Assembly: GCF_900174585.1 (NCBI RefSeq)
Contig: NZ_FWPT01000004.1
Span: forward strand, 62,001-126,000
DNA from: Parendozoicomonas haliclonae
Lineage (GTDB): Bacteria; Pseudomonadota; Gammaproteobacteria; Pseudomonadales; Endozoicomonadaceae
Direction of reading: 5' to 3'
Length of the DNA stretch: 64,000 nt
In this document: positions 47,935 through 57,302 of the stretch, piece by piece
How positions within the stretch are numbered: the stretch's first letter is position 1
Layout of the letters: every line of letters starts with the position of its first letter
Made by a program: the position numbers and the translations under genes
The notes under the pieces: model-generated
Told to the model about the DNA's origin: nothing
What the model saw: the letters and a program-made list of their open reading frames with translations, nothing else
Databases searched by the model: none

Positions 47935-49614
47935 TTACATAATGCAACAGCGTTTTCTTCTATCCGCAGGAAGATTATCTGGCTGAAATTCTGGTATCTC
48001 GACTTTTCTGACTTGAAAAGGTGTTGTTCCGGTGGCCAGATTGCATTTTTTGTGTTTCCAGTAGCCCCCTCTGACATCGCCAGACCAATCATTCATACAG
48101 ACCCAGCAAAACTCGTAACCACATCGGCATGTCATATGATGACAACCTGTTTTATGTTCAACCGGAGCCTTGCATTCCGGACACAGTTTCATTGAGCCAG
48201 CCTTTATCTGAGACTTGATAAATTTGTAGGCGGCAAAATCTTCTTTGGTTGCCTTAGAGGTAATCTGGCCAAATCTTTTCCCTTTCTGATAGATAAAGGA
48301 AATGGGTTTGCGGCACCTCTGACAACATTCCTCTCTCAGCTCATCCTCTTGTAATTCCGGCCTGACTCCGATCTCGCCACAATCCTCACCCGGACACAGA
48401 AACAACTCATCACTTGTGCCTACCGCACTCTCTTTCTCTTTCTGGTAAAAACGTCGCCTTAAGACATCATCTCCCATGATCGTATCAATATCGTCATCAG
48501 TGTATTGCACATCACAGCTATCTCCCGGGCACATTTTTTTTCTACCATCTTCCAGGCAGCTTTTTAGATTACTTTGCAGACAGCCACGACAAAAAACATG
48601 ATTTGGACAAGGAATAAACTGGGAAAGGTATTTATCTTCAAACGTTAATGGCAGGTAACACAGTTCACAGTCCCCATATTCAGCATCCCCCTCTGACTCC
48701 GGAACTTCCAGTTCACGAAATTGAATAGTCATTGGTAAATCTGGCTGTTTATTAGCGGGTTCTTCATTTCTTTCGATAGTTTCCGGATGCTCCAAGGTCT
48801 CGTAAGCATCCAGATTATTACCCTGATCATCTACGCCTTTGAGGACTTCTGTATCAAGATCAGCTATCCATTCCGGCTGATTACCCTCGCCTCCAATCAG
48901 CAACTCTCCAGACATGCATTCCGGACAATAAATATCCCGTGATTCTCCTTCAGGGATTTTTTGTATCACAACAGAGTGATGGCATTGACGAAAACAATAG
49001 GAAACATGCGTTTGCTGTTCATCTTCAGCAAGCTGTACAGCTTCCATTTTTTCACTCAGGCTGGTTTCTTGATATTGGGTCTCTAAATCTATCGCAGCAA
49101 GATTACATTCACACATTGGACAATAGATGATTTTGTCTGATGCGTATCTTTTCTCATAAAGATAATCCTGTACACACGTGTTACACATCGCACCTTCAGA
49201 ACAGTTATGAATCAAACCTCCCGTGTCGTTAGGCATGTCCTGCCGACAACAGTGGCACTGATGTTTAAGCCGCTCACCACCCTGTTTAGCCGGAATGACC
49301 GGCACATCGGGATACTCTTCATCCTGCACATTGCCGTTCTCATCAACCGTTTGTTTGTCCTGAGCCGGATAGGTGACAACCATGTCACCAATAACTTCTA
49401 AAGTTCCCCGATATTTCTTCTGGCTTTCAAACCCCAGACGTAATGAGTGCATATACTCTGTATTTTCACGATCAAAGCGCGTGGAAGCCGCCCCTTTCAC
49501 ATATGTATATTTTTCACCTTCATCAATAGCCGAACCGGCATAAGGAATGCCTGTCACCATTGCGGATAACGAATAAGAGGCTAGCTGTCTTGGTGAAGGC
49601 AAAGGTTTATTCAT
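47935..49614 (-). CDS. RING-IBR-RING (RBR) ubiquitin-ligase-like protein with polybasic CaaX tail
   Basis: Start taken at ATG 49614 (559 residues); earlier codons at 49629 and 49647 keep the frame. A first RING-like zinc module lies at ~120-170. RING1 is at 316-367 (CELCYLPLTFEDKY, CPNHVFCRGCLQSNLKSCLE). An IBR lies at ~407-434 and RING2 at 478-506. In RING2, Cys491 (KTGCHHMTC) stands 10 after and 5 before zinc cysteines, exactly as the catalytic Cys of parkin and HHARI. The end RRKRCCIM is a polybasic CaaX box (X = Met, farnesyl type). RBR ligases are eukaryotic, so this is probably a translocated effector acting on host membranes. A signal peptide is absent. Confidence 0.85.
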   Translation of the reverse strand: MNKPLPSPRQLASYSLSAMVTGIPYAGSAIDEGEKYTYVKGAASTRFDRENTEYMHSLRLGFESQKKYRGTLEVIGDMVVTYPAQDKQTVDENGNVQDEEYPDVPVIPAKQGGERLKHQCHCCRQDMPNDTGGLIHNCSEGAMCNTCVQDYLYEKRYASDKIIYCPMCECNLAAIDLETQYQETSLSEKMEAVQLAEDEQQTHVSYCFRQCHHSVVIQKIPEGESRDIYCPECMSGELLIGGEGNQPEWIADLDTEVLKGVDDQGNNLDAYETLEHPETIERNEEPANKQPDLPMTIQFRELEVPESEGDAEYGDCELCYLPLTFEDKYLSQFIPCPNHVFCRGCLQSNLKSCLEDGRKKMCPGDSCDVQYTDDDIDTIMGDDVLRRRFYQKEKESAVGTSDELFLCPGEDCGEIGVRPELQEDELREECCQRCRKPISFIYQKGKRFGQITSKATKEDFAAYKFIKSQIKAGSMKLCPECKAPVEHKTGCHHMTCRCGYEFCWVCMNDWSGDVRGGYWKHKKCNLATGTTPFQVRKVEIPEFQPDNLPADRRKRCCIM

Positions 49615-49755
49615 ACCAAATACCTGCATACAAAACGCCACGACCACACATGCAATAAAATGACACCGCCATCTTGCAGATATGATATGCCTATCCTCTT
49701 AGCCAAATGTGAATCGTGCAAAATTCGGCCACAAGCTTAATACATAGCGGCTGGT

Positions 49756-51129
49756 ATGCCGCCCAAGGTGCTAACCGTCCATAGTATGGAGTGGAAACTC
49801 TGCTTTTCTCTGCCTACTTTCCTGTGTCTCGCTTACCTGCGGACACGCCCCGTGCTTCAAGAACAACAAGCCGACAATCAACCCGGAACCCTGAAACTGA
49901 TAGGTATCTGCATGCTGGGCTGCATGCTCGAAACCTATGACTTTATGATTTATGCCCTGATGGCTCCGTATATAAGTGCCGTGTTCTTCCCTGAAGAGAG
50001 CCAGATTCATGGTCTTATGCTGACCTTCGCCACATTCAGCATTGGCTACCTGTCACGTCCTCTTGGTGGCTTTGTCTTTGGGCATGTGGGCGATCGCAAA
50101 GGACGAAAGAAGCCCTTCTCGTTCACCATTCTTCTAATGGCATTCAGCACCGCCTGTATCGGTTTTCTTCCCGGTTATGGATCTATAGGACTCACAGCCC
50201 CCTTTATTCTTTTGATTCTGCGTCTGGCGCAAGGCTTATCCATGGGGGGCGAAGTTGGTGGTGCACTGACGTATATTCACGAGGCAGTTCCTGATAAAAA
50301 GACAACAGCCTGTTCTGCCATTGCCTGCGGCATGATTCTGGGACTGGCTCTTGGGCATGCGATCCATGCAGTTTTAGAAGCCTCTTTCGATCAAGACACC
50401 ATGCTGACCATTGGCTGGAGAACCGCTTTCTGGATTGGTGGCCTATTGGGCATACTTGGTTTCATTATTCGCAAAAGCTTTCAGGAAACCGCAGGCTTTC
50501 TCCAACTGCAGGAACAACAACGTATTCACCGAATACCTGCGGCCCACCTTTTCAAAAGCTACCTTCCCCAAACATTAACCGCGACACTCGCGATCATGGC
50601 CCATGGTTTTTGCGCCATTTTATTTCTGGTGTTTATACCCACATGGCTGGTGCGGCAGGGTGAACAGCAGAGTGTTGAGCTGCAGGCATTCTTAAGTGCC
50701 ATCGCCAGTACCATTGCGGGGTTCTGCTGCATTCTTGCTGGGCTGATGGTTGACCGCTGGCAAACACGCTTTGCCATACCCACCTATCTTCTGATTGGTT
50801 TGCTCAGTATTCCCATGACCAGTTTTATTCTTACCGGTCCAACAATTGAGGCTCACTGCGCCTTACAGATGGGTTCCATACTGACCGGAATGGCTTGCGC
50901 ATCCAGTCTCTGGATTTTCAATCAGCAGTTTCCTGCCGATGTCCGCTATACCGGCTCAGGGATTACTTACAACCTTGGCTTTGCGTTAAGCGGAGGGCTC
51001 ACTCCCGTTTTAGGGACAATATTGGCGAGCAGCTTTGACTTTGAAGGGGCAATTGGCCTGATACTGGTCGCATCAGCTATTTGTGGTATTGGTGCGCTCG
51101 TTCTTAACCGATTGAATAAATCAATGTGA
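49756..51129 (+). CDS. MFS transporter, metabolite:H+ symporter (MHS/ProP-like) family
   Basis: The 457-residue reading has 12 membrane helices. MHS signatures: LETYDFMIYALMAPYISAVF, GYLSRPLGGFVFGHVGDRKG, then RKKPF and AQGLSMGGEVGGALTYIHEA. The first helix begins only at ~residue 46, so the true start may be later (ATG 49786 or GTG 49852). Relatives take up proline, betaine, citrate or similar small acids. It lies between two RBR genes on the other strand and ends 5 bp from the stop of the second. Confidence 0.88.
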   Translation: MPPKVLTVHSMEWKLCFSLPTFLCLAYLRTRPVLQEQQADNQPGTLKLIGICMLGCMLETYDFMIYALMAPYISAVFFPEESQIHGLMLTFATFSIGYLSRPLGGFVFGHVGDRKGRKKPFSFTILLMAFSTACIGFLPGYGSIGLTAPFILLILRLAQGLSMGGEVGGALTYIHEAVPDKKTTACSAIACGMILGLALGHAIHAVLEASFDQDTMLTIGWRTAFWIGGLLGILGFIIRKSFQETAGFLQLQEQQRIHRIPAAHLFKSYLPQTLTATLAIMAHGFCAILFLVFIPTWLVRQGEQQSVELQAFLSAIASTIAGFCCILAGLMVDRWQTRFAIPTYLLIGLLSIPMTSFILTGPTIEAHCALQMGSILTGMACASSLWIFNQQFPADVRYTGSGITYNLGFALSGGLTPVLGTILASSFDFEGAIGLILVASAICGIGALVLNRLNKSM

Positions 51130-51134
51130 TACCA

Positions 51135-52388
51135 CTAAGGAATATTCACGGGCTGAAACTCTGGCAGCTGGACGTCTTTTTTCTTCAATGGCGTTTTCCC
51201 AGTCTCCATATCGCATCGGGTATGTGTAGAGTATCCCTCTATAAATCCACCCCAATCATTCATACAGACATAGCAGAATTCATAGTCACACGGGCATACT
51301 GTGTGCGGACAGCTGCCTTCTTTTTTCTCAATAGGAAGCTTGCACCTAGGGCAAGGCTTGATAAGGCCAGCTTTCTCCCTATCTTTTATATAGAGATAAG
51401 TCTCATACTCCTCTGCGGTCTGCTCTGTGGCAATCTGACCATATTGCTTACCGTCCTGCCGTACAAACACCATGTTATGAAAGCACGCTGGGCAGACTTC
51501 AATGATGACGGGAGCTTCCTCCATAACAGGACGCACCCAAATTTTCCCACAGTCCGGTGCCGGGCACTGGCATAGATCCTCACTGTGCAGTAAGGCACGC
51601 TCCATCTCCTTCTGGTAAAAACGCAGTCTCAAAACATCACTCCCAGTGATCGTATCGATATCACCATCGAGAAAGACCGTATGGCATTCGCGATCCGGGC
51701 ATTGCCTCTCTTTGTTGTATTCCAGGCAGGATTTCAAATGTGACTTAAGGCATTCTCGACAATAGGTGTGCTTCTGGCAGGGAAGAGTTTGAGAGAGTGT
51801 GATGTCATCGGTGCTCAGCGACTCAAAGCAGATTTCACACTCGCCCCAGCTATCACCAAAATCAACGTTTTGATCTTCGTTCCCTGAAATATCAAGGCTC
51901 CGAAACCGGGAATGCAGTGATACTTCCTCCTGCAAGTCATCAGCCACAACACTGCTACTATGCAATTTAGAATCGCACGCAGGGCAATGTATATCACGCC
52001 CCGAAGCACCACGACTCTGCTCTTTGATATAGCCTCGCAGACATGCATTGCAAATAGCTCCACCTTGTGAACAGTGATGATCCAGAGAAAGGTATTCCGC
52101 TATCGGTTGGCTGCAGCTTCTACAGGAGAGAGCATGAGTAGAAAGCTCTTGTTTGGCAGGTGGTGAAGCTTCGGGATGCTCATACTCATGTTGCTGACTG
52201 GTGCCATAATTTGATGGAACTGTTCGCCTTAGACTTGCTGATCTTTCTCTGGAAACACCCGTCACCATCTGGCTGCTTTGGGGCTGGCGGACCTCTGTAT
52301 ATGAATATTGGTTATTCGTATCTTTTTTAGGCGACGCAAACTTGGTGGAAAAGAATTTATAAGGCCATAGCTCCTTAAGCGTATTCAT
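51135..52388 (-). CDS. RING-IBR-RING (RBR) ubiquitin-ligase-like protein, paralogue without CaaX
   Basis: Start taken at ATG 52388 (417 residues; TTG 52400 is in frame). The order matches its neighbour: N-terminal RING-like module (~89-138), RING1 184-235 (CEICFESLSTDDIT, CQKHTYCRECLKSHLKSCLE), IBR, and RING2 346-375 with Cys360 (KKEGSCPHTVC) at the catalytic position. It stops at LPEFQPVNIP, where the paralogue continues 10 residues further into RRKRCCIM. The middle linker present in the paralogue is shorter here. The two genes arose by duplication and have drifted far. Role (ubiquitin transfer in a host cell) is inferred from fold. Confidence 0.85.
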   Translation of the reverse strand: MNTLKELWPYKFFSTKFASPKKDTNNQYSYTEVRQPQSSQMVTGVSRERSASLRRTVPSNYGTSQQHEYEHPEASPPAKQELSTHALSCRSCSQPIAEYLSLDHHCSQGGAICNACLRGYIKEQSRGASGRDIHCPACDSKLHSSSVVADDLQEEVSLHSRFRSLDISGNEDQNVDFGDSWGECEICFESLSTDDITLSQTLPCQKHTYCRECLKSHLKSCLEYNKERQCPDRECHTVFLDGDIDTITGSDVLRLRFYQKEMERALLHSEDLCQCPAPDCGKIWVRPVMEEAPVIIEVCPACFHNMVFVRQDGKQYGQIATEQTAEEYETYLYIKDREKAGLIKPCPRCKLPIEKKEGSCPHTVCPCDYEFCYVCMNDWGGFIEGYSTHTRCDMETGKTPLKKKDVQLPEFQPVNIP

Positions 52389-52536
52389 ACCAAAAGCCAA
52401 CGGACTGAAGCTCAGCCATAGAATCAGTAAGACACAACTCCTTCGGCCGAGATTGATACCTTCACCCTCGTTATCGACGTTGTTAAGTGAACTTCAAAAT
52501 CAGGAAGGAGCTTAATACAAAATAAGAAAAGAGGAT

Positions 52537-52561
52537 GGCCTGATAGCGAATGTGTCAGGCC
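52537..52561 (-). terminator. Probable dnaB terminator
   Basis: On the minus strand GGCCTGA and TCAGGCC pair across 11 nt, followed by a T-rich run (CTCTTTTCTTATTTTG). It lies 32 bp after the dnaB stop. Confidence 0.6.
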
Positions 52562-52592
52562 TGCGTCGCACTAGCGATTATTCTTAACCGGC

Positions 52593-55493
52593 TTAGTCGT
52601 CGTCAAAGTTACCGTAAGCTTCCGGCGCGAGATTCTCAAAGCGGGTAAAGCGACCGATAAAGGCCAGACGCACGGAACCGATCGGACCGTTACGCTGCTT
52701 ACCGATAATAATTTCCGCCACGCCCTTATGTTCCGTATCCGGGTTATAAACCTCATCCCGGTAGATAAACATAATGACGTCAGCATCCTGCTCGATCGCC
52801 CCGGATTCACGAAGGTCAGAGTTAACAGGGCGCTTGTTCGGACGTTGCTCCAGAGATCGGTTCAGCTGGGACAGTGCAATGATCGGCGCTTCAAACTCCT
52901 TTGCCATTGCTTTAATGGAACGGGAAATTTCCGAGATCTCGTTAGTACGGCCTTCGGTAAAGCCCGGGATTTTCATCAACTGAAGGTAATCGATCATCAC
53001 CAGACCGATCTCGCCATGCTCCCGGCGAATACGACGCAAACGGGTACGCATTTCCTGCGGGCTGATACCGGCGGTATCGTCGATAAAGAGCTTCTTCTCT
53101 TTCAGACTCTTTACCGCGTTGGAAAGCTTCGGCCAGTCTTCATCTTCCAACTTACCGGTCCGCACCTTACCCTGGTCAATCCGGCCAAGGGATGACAAGC
53201 TACGCATCATCAACTGTTCGGCTGGCATCTCCAAACTGAATACGACAACGCACTTTTCGGAGGCCAGCAGTGCGTTCTCGACAAGGTTCATCGAGAAGGT
53301 CGTGTTATGGACACAGAAATCTTCGGCGACAAAGTTGTGGGTCTTATCAACCGTCAGGTCATAAACCTGTTTGTTGCCCATCGACTCGATAGAAACAATC
53401 TCGTCCCAATACACATCGGACTCAGAGAGGTTTCGCAGATAATCATCATGGAAAAGCTCAGCTAACAATGCCGCACGCGTTCTGCTGATGCCACGACGAC
53501 TGGCTCCTACCAGATGCGGGTTATAACCATCCGGGCAAACCTTGCCAGCAGCTGCAAATATCTCAGGCCAGCTGCGCTCACCTTTCAGGCCTAGAATGTA
53601 GTCACACACAGATTCCGGCAAGGTATCGCTGTTGTCGTGGGACTGCTTTGCACTCAGGGCAGTGCGCACTGCATCAACACGCTCTTCCTTACTGAAGATA
53701 CCGATCTCATCAATAAAGGTCTGAATACCGGACTGACTGAGAATCTCCAACTCCCATGGCGTCTGGGCATTCTCATAGTTGTTGGCTTTCGCACGAATCT
53801 TGGCATTAATGCCAAAACGAATCAGCAGGTGTTGAATCCCGCGAATCAATTCCGGGCTGGAAGACGCATAAGAGATTCGGCACTGACCATTGCCCTGTAC
53901 AAAGGCACTGCCATCACAGGTAAACAGATGACGAAGGAAGAGTGCGAGATCAGACTTTTCAAGCTGATAAACAATTTCAGGCAGCTCTTTCTCGTAAGCC
54001 AACTTATTCAACAAGTCCTGTTGTTCAAGCCAGGTCGCAACGCTGTTTTTACCTAACCAGGACGCAGCAGGGACACCCTCTCCAAACAGAGCGCTCTCTT
54101 CAACATCTAGAGCTTTGCACAATGCAGGAACAATACTTGAGTCAGGCGTGGAGATCGCGTTCTTCCAATGGCTCACGGTTGATTTGGCGACACCCAGAGC
54201 TTCGGCAAGTTGCTCACCTGTCAGATGCTTCTGTGCCATTTGCTGGCTCAATTGCGAGGCAAAACTCTCACGTGCACTCTGCACCTGCTCGTTATCACTG
54301 CTGACACGAATCGAAGGTGTTCTGGTTCCGTTATCAATGCGTGTACATTTAACTGATTCAAAACCACTAATGGCTGATTCAAAGTCAGCAAGAACAGACT
54401 CGTCCTTGTTGGTAAAGCGCAGAGAAGACTGCGTCGTACCGCCATCGCCAATAAAATAAGCAAGGGTTTTCAATTGGTATTCAGGTAACGTCTCACGACC
54501 AAAGACTGGCAGCACACGAGGAACAGCAACACAATCGCCAACACTCAGCTCACCCAGAGGCTTCCAGCCGTCAGCAGACAAAAATGGATGAGTCAGTGTT
54601 GTCTCAATGGTTCTACCCAAAGCCGTTCTGACTTTAAATACTGGCTTCATGCCATCATCGACAAAAGCACTTGGGCTAGCAGGCAGAAGACGGAAATCAT
54701 CGCCCAGCGAGAGCAGCACGCCTTCTTTATTACGTACGATGTCATCGATCAGAACCAGCTTGCCGGTTTCTGGATCAAGCACCCGACTGCCGGCAACGAT
54801 GCACTTACCCATGGACGGACGTGCAGCTACGACGATCATGTCCGACCTTTGGAAACCGGATGTCATCTCATCCAGATCTTTAAAACCGGTAGTAATACCC
54901 GTTATGGCGCCGGTGGTTTTGTAGAGTTCGTCGATCTTCTCTACGGCCTTTTTCAGAAGTTCACGCGCCCCAATTGGGCCGCCTTCCTTCTCGCGGGATT
55001 CGGAGATGTTGAACATCTCTCGCTCGGCCATCTCGACAATATCATCCGCCTTCTTTCCTTCCGGGCGATAGGCAGAATCAGCAATACGTTGGGAAGCACT
55101 GATCAAACGACGCAGTACGGCACGCTCACGGACAATTTCCGCGTACGCGTCCATATTGGCAACGCTGGGAATGCTTTCTACCAGTTCGGTGAGGTAGATA
55201 ACGCCACCGGCATCCTGCAGCTCACCTTTACGGTCCAGCTCTTCAGCTACAGTCACCGGGTCAAACGGCTTCATCTCCTGCGCCAATACCTGGATGCAGA
55301 GATAGAGCTTACGGTGAGCCGGGTTATAGAAGTCTTCCGACGTTAAAACATGGCCGACCTTGTCCCAGGCCTCGTTATCCAGCATCAGGCCGCCCAGCAC
55401 AGACTGTTCCGCCTCAATCGAGTGAGGAGGTGTTTTCAGCGCAGCCAGCGCCTCATCAATAGGCAGCTCTTGGTTAGTCTCTGTGTCGAGCAT
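52593..55493 (-). CDS. dnaB: Replicative DNA helicase DnaB, interrupted by an in-frame intein
   Basis: The 966-residue reading is DnaB (466 residues, usual ~470) plus a 500-residue intein. The N-terminal DnaB part (LKTPPHSIEAEQSVLGGLML) leads to the Walker A ARPSMGK at 224-230. The intein interrupts here and DnaB resumes at 731 (TTFSMNLVENALLA). The helicase core continues with VVVFSLEMPAEQLMMRSLSS, Walker B GLVMIDYLQLM, and ALSQLNRSLEQRPNKRPVNS. Removal of the intein rebuilds ARPSMGKTT, so splicing is needed for ATP binding and for growth. The gene lies after rpsF-rpsR-DUF2232-rplI, the usual order. Confidence 0.97.
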   Translation of the reverse strand: MLDTETNQELPIDEALAALKTPPHSIEAEQSVLGGLMLDNEAWDKVGHVLTSEDFYNPAHRKLYLCIQVLAQEMKPFDPVTVAEELDRKGELQDAGGVIYLTELVESIPSVANMDAYAEIVRERAVLRRLISASQRIADSAYRPEGKKADDIVEMAEREMFNISESREKEGGPIGARELLKKAVEKIDELYKTTGAITGITTGFKDLDEMTSGFQRSDMIVVAARPSMGKCIVAGSRVLDPETGKLVLIDDIVRNKEGVLLSLGDDFRLLPASPSAFVDDGMKPVFKVRTALGRTIETTLTHPFLSADGWKPLGELSVGDCVAVPRVLPVFGRETLPEYQLKTLAYFIGDGGTTQSSLRFTNKDESVLADFESAISGFESVKCTRIDNGTRTPSIRVSSDNEQVQSARESFASQLSQQMAQKHLTGEQLAEALGVAKSTVSHWKNAISTPDSSIVPALCKALDVEESALFGEGVPAASWLGKNSVATWLEQQDLLNKLAYEKELPEIVYQLEKSDLALFLRHLFTCDGSAFVQGNGQCRISYASSSPELIRGIQHLLIRFGINAKIRAKANNYENAQTPWELEILSQSGIQTFIDEIGIFSKEERVDAVRTALSAKQSHDNSDTLPESVCDYILGLKGERSWPEIFAAAGKVCPDGYNPHLVGASRRGISRTRAALLAELFHDDYLRNLSESDVYWDEIVSIESMGNKQVYDLTVDKTHNFVAEDFCVHNTTFSMNLVENALLASEKCVVVFSLEMPAEQLMMRSLSSLGRIDQGKVRTGKLEDEDWPKLSNAVKSLKEKKLFIDDTAGISPQEMRTRLRRIRREHGEIGLVMIDYLQLMKIPGFTEGRTNEISEISRSIKAMAKEFEAPIIALSQLNRSLEQRPNKRPVNSDLRESGAIEQDADVIMFIYRDEVYNPDTEHKGVAEIIIGKQRNGPIGSVRLAFIGRFTRFENLAPEAYGNFDDD
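53304..54803 (-). mobile_element. DnaB P-loop intein with LAGLIDADG homing endonuclease and inserted HTH domain
   Basis: Residues 231-730 of the precursor. Splice features: Cys1 (CIVAGSRVLDPETGKLVLID), block B-like TTLTHPFLSADGWKPL, and block F/G YDLTVDKTHNFVAEDF ending CVHN, followed by Thr+1. LAGLIDADG-like motifs are LKTLAYFIGDGG (341-352) and LALFLRHLFTCDGS (516-529). Between them, about 408-472, sits an XRE-type HTH (LTGEQLAEALGVAKSTVSHW) that is not part of the standard endonuclease fold. Both catalytic acidic residues (Asp350 and Asp527) are present, so the endonuclease may still be active. Confidence 0.95.
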
Positions 55494-55576
55494 GATGGTG
55501 GCAGGAACCTGTAACGAAGAAGATCAATTAAAAAATATCTTACCCGCAAGAGGCAGATAAATAAAAAGGCGGGCAT

Positions 55577-55614
55577 AAAAAAACCGCCAGCATCAAGGAT
55601 ACCGGCGGTTTTTA
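55577..55614 (-). terminator. Terminator after rplI
   Basis: On the minus strand AAAACCGCC and GGCGGTTTT form the stem, with a T-run (TTTTTTT) after it. It separates the ribosomal-protein operon from dnaB. Confidence 0.85.
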
Positions 55615-55632
55615 TTAAGAGCGTTCGGAAAC

Positions 55633-56079
55633 TTATTCAGCTTCAACGAAGATCTTAACGGTAGCAGCTACGTCAGTGTGCAGCTGCAGAGCGATGTCGA
55701 ATTCGCCAGTGGTACGGATAGGACCGGCAGGCAGACGAACTTCGCTCTTGGCAACTTCAACGCCAGCAGCAGAGATAGTCTCAGCCAGGTCACGAGTACC
55801 GATGGAACCGAACAGCTTACCTTCGTCACCAGCCTTGGCAGTGATGGTCAGTTCGATTTCACCCAGTTGCTCTGCACGCTTCTGTGCTTCAGCCAGCTTC
55901 TCAGCAGCAGCAGCTTCCAGTTCAGCGCGACGAGCTTCAAATTCTGCAACGTTAGCCTGGGAAGCTGGAACAGCCTTACCGAAAGGGATCAGGAAGTTAC
56001 GGCCGTAACCAGCCTTAACCTTAACCTTGTCACCCAGGGTACCCAGATTTGCAACTTTCTCGAGAAGAATAACTTCCAT
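55633..56079 (-). CDS. rplI: 50S ribosomal protein L9
   Basis: The 148-residue protein starts [20 protein letters not shown], followed by the long connecting helix ([20 protein letters not shown]) and the C-terminal domain ([20 protein letters not shown]). AAAGG precedes the ATG. Last gene of rpsF-rpsR-DUF2232-rplI. Confidence 0.98.
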   Translation of the reverse strand: MEVILLEKVANLGTLGDKVKVKAGYGRNFLIPFGKAVPASQANVAEFEARRAELEAAAAEKLAEAQKRAEQLGEIELTITAKAGDEGKLFGSIGTRDLAETISAAGVEVAKSEVRLPAGPIRTTGEFDIALQLHTDVAATVKIFVEAE

Positions 56080-56106
56080 TTGTCTCTACCTTTCACCAGG
56101 TTTGGA

Positions 56107-56973
56107 TTAGTCCGACACCTTGTTTGCCATAAGTTCGAGCCGGGCCCGAAAATCAAACAAGCTGTCCAGACAGGCAATAAATACAACCAGCGGATACACC
56201 ACAAGCAGCAACAAGTAGTAAGGCAAAAGCCAGACTTTCCCTACCCACTGCTTCCAGACCAGGGCGTGTACAAGAACAGACCCCATAACCAGAAACGGCA
56301 TCAGCAGGAATGGCTGCCATGCTGCGGTTATCAACGACTGGTTGAATGAAACCAGTACAACTGTCGCCAACAGCAAAAAGCTGGCAACAGGCGAAAAGCG
56401 TGAAAGGTACAGTTCCCGCTGAAAACCACCGGGGTTATACAGCAAATCCTGCCACTTCCGTCCTATCATCAGAGCCAGCACAGCGCTGAAGCTGACAATA
56501 AAACCCACACTTTCCAGAAAACTGCTTTCGATAAGAGCATCAAGCTCCTGTCCACTCATTGCCAGCAACGAGTGTAGTTCTGATCCGAAAAGCTGATAAA
56601 AGACACTTCTGACTTCTTCCATCAGGGGCCCGTAATACAGGCTGATTCCCCAGGCTGAAAGCAGTCCGGAAGGTACCAGACTCATCAACGTCATAGACCA
56701 GGACTGTGTTTTCCTGAGACACATGGCCATAACCATGGCAACAAGAATACAGAACACCCCGAGGGGCTGTCCGGCCCAAGCCCAGATCAGAGCTGGTAGT
56801 AGCGCCCAAAGCCCCACTACCAGTCCATCAATGTTGCCACGCCGTAATATCACCAGCGTGACAGCCGATGCGCTTAACCAGAACAACATTGGCAAAGCCG
56901 CCATCAGCAAAGCAAATACGCACGCATGAAAGCGGCTGCTCATCACAATACCAGCCAGAGTGCGCATATGCAT
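56107..56973 (-). CDS. DUF2232 family membrane protein (YybS-like)
   Basis: The 288-residue protein has about eight membrane helices (HACVFALLMAALPMLFWLSA, ALLPALIWAWAGQPLGVFCI, FLLLATVVLVSFNQ, WLLPYYLLLLVVYPLVVFIA). Genes of this family lie between rpsR and rplI in many gammaproteobacteria, as here. Function unknown. The start could be ATG 56973 or ATG 56967. Confidence 0.85.
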   Translation of the reverse strand: MHMRTLAGIVMSSRFHACVFALLMAALPMLFWLSASAVTLVILRRGNIDGLVVGLWALLPALIWAWAGQPLGVFCILVAMVMAMCLRKTQSWSMTLMSLVPSGLLSAWGISLYYGPLMEEVRSVFYQLFGSELHSLLAMSGQELDALIESSFLESVGFIVSFSAVLALMIGRKWQDLLYNPGGFQRELYLSRFSPVASFLLLATVVLVSFNQSLITAAWQPFLLMPFLVMGSVLVHALVWKQWVGKVWLLPYYLLLLVVYPLVVFIACLDSLFDFRARLELMANKVSD

Positions 56974-57013
56974 TTAACCGGCTATTTCATGTGAAAGCCG
57001 TTTGCCCGACTGA

Positions 57014-57238
57014 TCAGTGGCTGTCAGTGTAAGGCAGCAGAGCTACATAACGAGCACGCTTGATGGCAGTAGCCAGCTGACGCTGGTAACGAGCCTTGGT
57101 GCCAGTGATGCGGCTAGGTACGATCTTACCGGTTTCGGTGATGTACGCCTTCAGGGTGTTCAGATCTTTGTAATCGATCTCTTGAACGCCTTCAGCAGTG
57201 AAACGGCAGAACTTACGACGACGGAAAAAACGTGCCAT
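57014..57238 (-). CDS. rpsR: 30S ribosomal protein S18
   Basis: [20 protein letters not shown] and the end [19 protein letters not shown] are standard S18 (74 residues). ATG 57238 has AAAGGAGG 8 nt upstream, which decides the start against TTG 57244. Confidence 0.98.
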   Translation of the reverse strand: MARFFRRRKFCRFTAEGVQEIDYKDLNTLKAYITETGKIVPSRITGTKARYQRQLATAIKRARYVALLPYTDSH

Positions 57239-57302
57239 GTGCAACGCCTCCTTTCTGTGTCCCGAGCCGAAGCTCAGAACTGACGGTTAACCTGGAACAG
57301 GA

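Noticed and set aside
53132-54600. Possible second gene or frameshift inside dnaB
   Set aside because: The frame is continuous, and the extra 500 residues begin with Cys, end with His-Asn and carry LAGLIDADG motifs, so it is an intein and not an inserted gene.
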